DNA of 32,429 nucleotides from an uncultured Monoglobus sp. GTDB taxonomy: Bacteria; Bacillota; Clostridia; Monoglobales; Monoglobaceae. The notes below the pieces were generated by a model. The model ran no database searches. It saw only the letters and a program-made list of their open reading frames with translations, and had not been told where the DNA came from. The stretch covers positions 1 to 32,429 of the forward strand of contig CANRHV010000033.1 of assembly GCA_947630505.1 (NCBI GenBank), read 5' to 3'. The number at the start of each line of letters is the position of its first letter. The first letter of the stretch is position 1. A program made the position numbers and the translations under genes. Positions 30,966-32,429 of the stretch are shown in pieces.

Positions 30966-31573
30966 CAAATACAGGGGAAAATTGCAGAAAGGGCAGAAAA
31001 GAAAATGAAATTATTATTTATGATTGGAAATGCCGCTGTGGGCAAAATGACTGTCGGCCAAGAGTTGGCGAAAATAACCGGACTGAGATTGTTTCACAAT
31101 CATATGACCATTGAACCGGTCATTAAAATTTTTGGACAGTATAACGGCGCAGCGATAAGCAGGCTTCGTCAGGTTGTGTTTGAGGAGTTTGCCAAGACGG
31201 ATAATTATGGGATGATTTTCACCTATATGTGGGCTTTTGACCAGCAGTCTGACTGGGATTATGTGGAGTATGTAAAAAATATTTTTATGCCATACGATAC
31301 GGAGTTCTACTATGTAGAGCTTGTTGTCTCCCGTGAAGTTCGCTTAAAGAGAAACGCAACGGATAATCGCCTTCAAAATAAAGTGTCAAAAAGAAATGTT
31401 CCGGTGTCCAACCAAAGACTGATAGATGATGATAAAAAATATCGCCTTGAGAGTATGGACGGGGAAATTCCATTTGAAAATTACATGAAGATCGACAACA
31501 CAAACCTTGCGCCTGATGTTGTTGCGCGGATGATAAAAAATCAATTTGATCTTTGATTCAAATAGCGGATTTT
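30966..31573 (+). repeat. Direct repeat of about 608 bases, copy 2
   Basis: Second copy of 29216-29823. Similarity stops just past the gene, where this copy runs into the ribosome binding site of the next gene. Confidence 0.9.
31005..31556 (+). CDS. P-loop kinase-like NTPase, copy 2
   Basis: 183 residues, intact, with the same Walker A (GNAAVGKMT) and the same predicted kinase-like plan as the gene at 29255. Only two residues differ, both near the C-terminus (Asp for Gly, Arg for Gln in the LAPxVVAx segment). It lies 33 bases before the hydrolase gene, so unlike copy 1 it could be co-transcribed with a downstream gene. Confidence 0.75.
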   Translation: MKLLFMIGNAAVGKMTVGQELAKITGLRLFHNHMTIEPVIKIFGQYNGAAISRLRQVVFEEFAKTDNYGMIFTYMWAFDQQSDWDYVEYVKNIFMPYDTEFYYVELVVSREVRLKRNATDNRLQNKVSKRNVPVSNQRLIDDDKKYRLESMDGEIPFENYMKIDNTNLAPDVVARMIKNQFDL

Positions 31574-31589
31574 GAGAGGTGAAAAAATA

Positions 31590-32288
31590 ATGAGAAAAGT
31601 AATCGGTGTTATGCCGCTTTATGACGATGAAAAAAAGAGCTACTGGATGCTGCCGGGATACATGAAAATGTTGGAGGAGGAAAACGCTATACCATTAATG
31701 CTGCCTCTTACTTCTAAAACAAAGGAGTTAGATTATTTCCTTGAAATATGCGGCGGATTTCTGCTGACTGGCGGTCATGATGTGTCTCCGGTCATTTATC
31801 ATGCCGAGCGCAAACCGTGGTGTGGCTCATGTTGCAAATTACGGGATGAAATGGAGCGATATATCTTAACGAGCGCAGTAGAAATGGATAAATCTGTATT
31901 AGGCATTTGTCGAGGTATTCAATTTATGAATTCCCTCTATGGTGGGACTTTATACCAAGATTTAGCAACAGAGAACAGCAGTTGTGTCAACCATCACATG
32001 AAGCCGCCGTACAACAGGACGGCACATCAAGTCACAATACTAACTGATACGCCCCTCTATGATATTTTGGGCAAGGAGCAAATGGGAGTAAACAGCTATC
32101 ATCACCAAGCGATCAGAAAACTGTCGCCTGCTTTTAAGAAGATGGCAATATCAGAAGACGGCTTAATTGAAAGTATATATATGCCGTCTTATAAGTTTAT
32201 AGTGGGAGTTCAATGGCATCCTGAATTTTCCTATTATGTTGATGAAGACAGTAAAAAGCTGATAAATGCTTTCGTAGATTCAATTTAG
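31590..32288 (+). CDS. Class-I glutamine amidotransferase-like hydrolase (peptidase C26)
   Basis: 232 residues from the ATG at 31590, with GAGAGGTG eight bases upstream; a TTG at 31572 overlaps that region. Family features in order: IGVMPLYDDEK, GFLLTGGHDVSP, the nucleophile Cys in GICRGIQFMN, NSYHHQAI and the His-Pro-Glu in VQWHPEF. This is the gamma-glutamyl-GABA hydrolase (PuuD-like) group that cleaves gamma-glutamyl amides. The true substrate here is unknown, and no polyamine genes are nearby. Confidence 0.88.
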   Translation: MRKVIGVMPLYDDEKKSYWMLPGYMKMLEEENAIPLMLPLTSKTKELDYFLEICGGFLLTGGHDVSPVIYHAERKPWCGSCCKLRDEMERYILTSAVEMDKSVLGICRGIQFMNSLYGGTLYQDLATENSSCVNHHMKPPYNRTAHQVTILTDTPLYDILGKEQMGVNSYHHQAIRKLSPAFKKMAISEDGLIESIYMPSYKFIVGVQWHPEFSYYVDEDSKKLINAFVDSI

Positions 32289-32321
32289 CAACTTTCCGTT
32301 TGTAAAGGAGGTTTTTGAGCA

Positions 32322-32372
32322 ATGATTATTAACTTTAATGAGATTCCGGAAAGGAATGCTCATGTACGGTAA
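32322..32372 (+). pseudogene. Short ORF with strong ribosome binding site, probably a broken gene
   Basis: AAAGGAGG precedes an ATG that opens MIINFNEIPERNAHVR, then TAA: 16 residues. The start resembles the first residues of small cupin-type proteins, but too little remains to be sure. Another frame, shifted by one base, stays open to the window edge, so a frameshift or a truncating insertion is likely. A genuine short peptide is the alternative. Confidence 0.35.
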
Positions 32373-32429
32373 GGAAGCAAGCAACCGAAAACAAGAGATA
32401 GACCGCCAGCACTACACTATTCCGAACCA
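32362..32429 (+). CDS. Partial frame running off the right edge
   Basis: ATG at 32362 with AAAGGA six bases upstream opens MYGKEASNRKQEIDRQHY and continues past the edge. It overlaps the end of the 16-residue ORF by 11 bases in a different frame. No family is recognised; it may be a coupled gene or the out-of-frame remainder of the broken one. Confidence 0.25.
   Translation, partial: MYGKEASNRKQEIDRQHYTIPN

Noticed and set aside
29171..31004. Integron gene cassettes with attC sites
   Set aside because: Small genes separated by repeats suggested it, but no paired RYYYAAC/GTTRRRY cores or integron integrase were found.

Overview
The window looks like chromosome from a gut-type anaerobic Clostridia (Bacillota), probably near Oscillospiraceae or Lachnospiraceae. 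The evidence is two ferredoxin-containing aldo/keto reductases, a manganese catalase, cytoplasmic GH105 and GH3 glycosidases, strong Shine-Dalgarno sites, many near-consensus sigma-A promoters (TTGACA, 17 bases, TATAAT) and a GC-rich coding body between AT-rich intergenic gaps. No rRNA, tRNA or CRISPR array was seen.

Layout. 1-1112: a leftward gene is cut by the left edge behind a long leader, then a gene-poor AT-rich gap carries five palindrome-cored repeats at about 28-base spacing. 1113-1887: leftward DUF2752 and TM2 membrane-protein operon. 2045-4733: orphan sensor histidine kinase followed by an orphan solute-binding lipoprotein. 4823-6278: ECF sigma factor and membrane anti-sigma-like partner, followed by a MITE-like repeat that supplies a terminator. 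6561-7679: ferredoxin-type aldo/keto reductase. 7731-13867: a complete leftward phosphate regulon, pstS-pstC-pstA-pstB-phoU-phoB-phoR, behind a recognisable Pho box; its PstS has its halves in swapped order. 14047-15021: XRE repressor and ImmA/IrrE-type metallopeptidase. 15057-16157: GH105 hydrolase. 16285-16953: manganese catalase. 17009-19924: large secreted stalk-domain protein built from an internal duplication. 20144-21391: DNA polymerase IV. 21394-28964: an AraC-type regulator divergent from an operon of a 1672-residue GH3 protein ending in a rhodanese-like domain, a second ferredoxin-type aldo/keto reductase and a GNAT acetyltransferase.

From about 29000 to the right edge the DNA is visibly AT-richer and looks like an accessory island. 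Two almost identical copies of a P-loop kinase-like gene flank a HigB/HigA toxin-antitoxin pair, with repeated boundary blocks between genes. They are followed by a class-I glutamine amidotransferase-like hydrolase and a short frame-disrupted ORF at the edge.

How the genes work together: PhoR and PhoB sense phosphate limitation and should act through the Pho box on the Pst transporter genes, with PhoU linking transporter and sensor. The AraC protein probably controls the GH3 operon, which with GH105 suggests intracellular breakdown of imported plant oligosaccharides. The strongest candidates for something new are the GH3-rhodanese fusion, the permuted PstS, the P-loop gene duplication around the toxin-antitoxin pair, and the 28-base-period palindromic repeat array.
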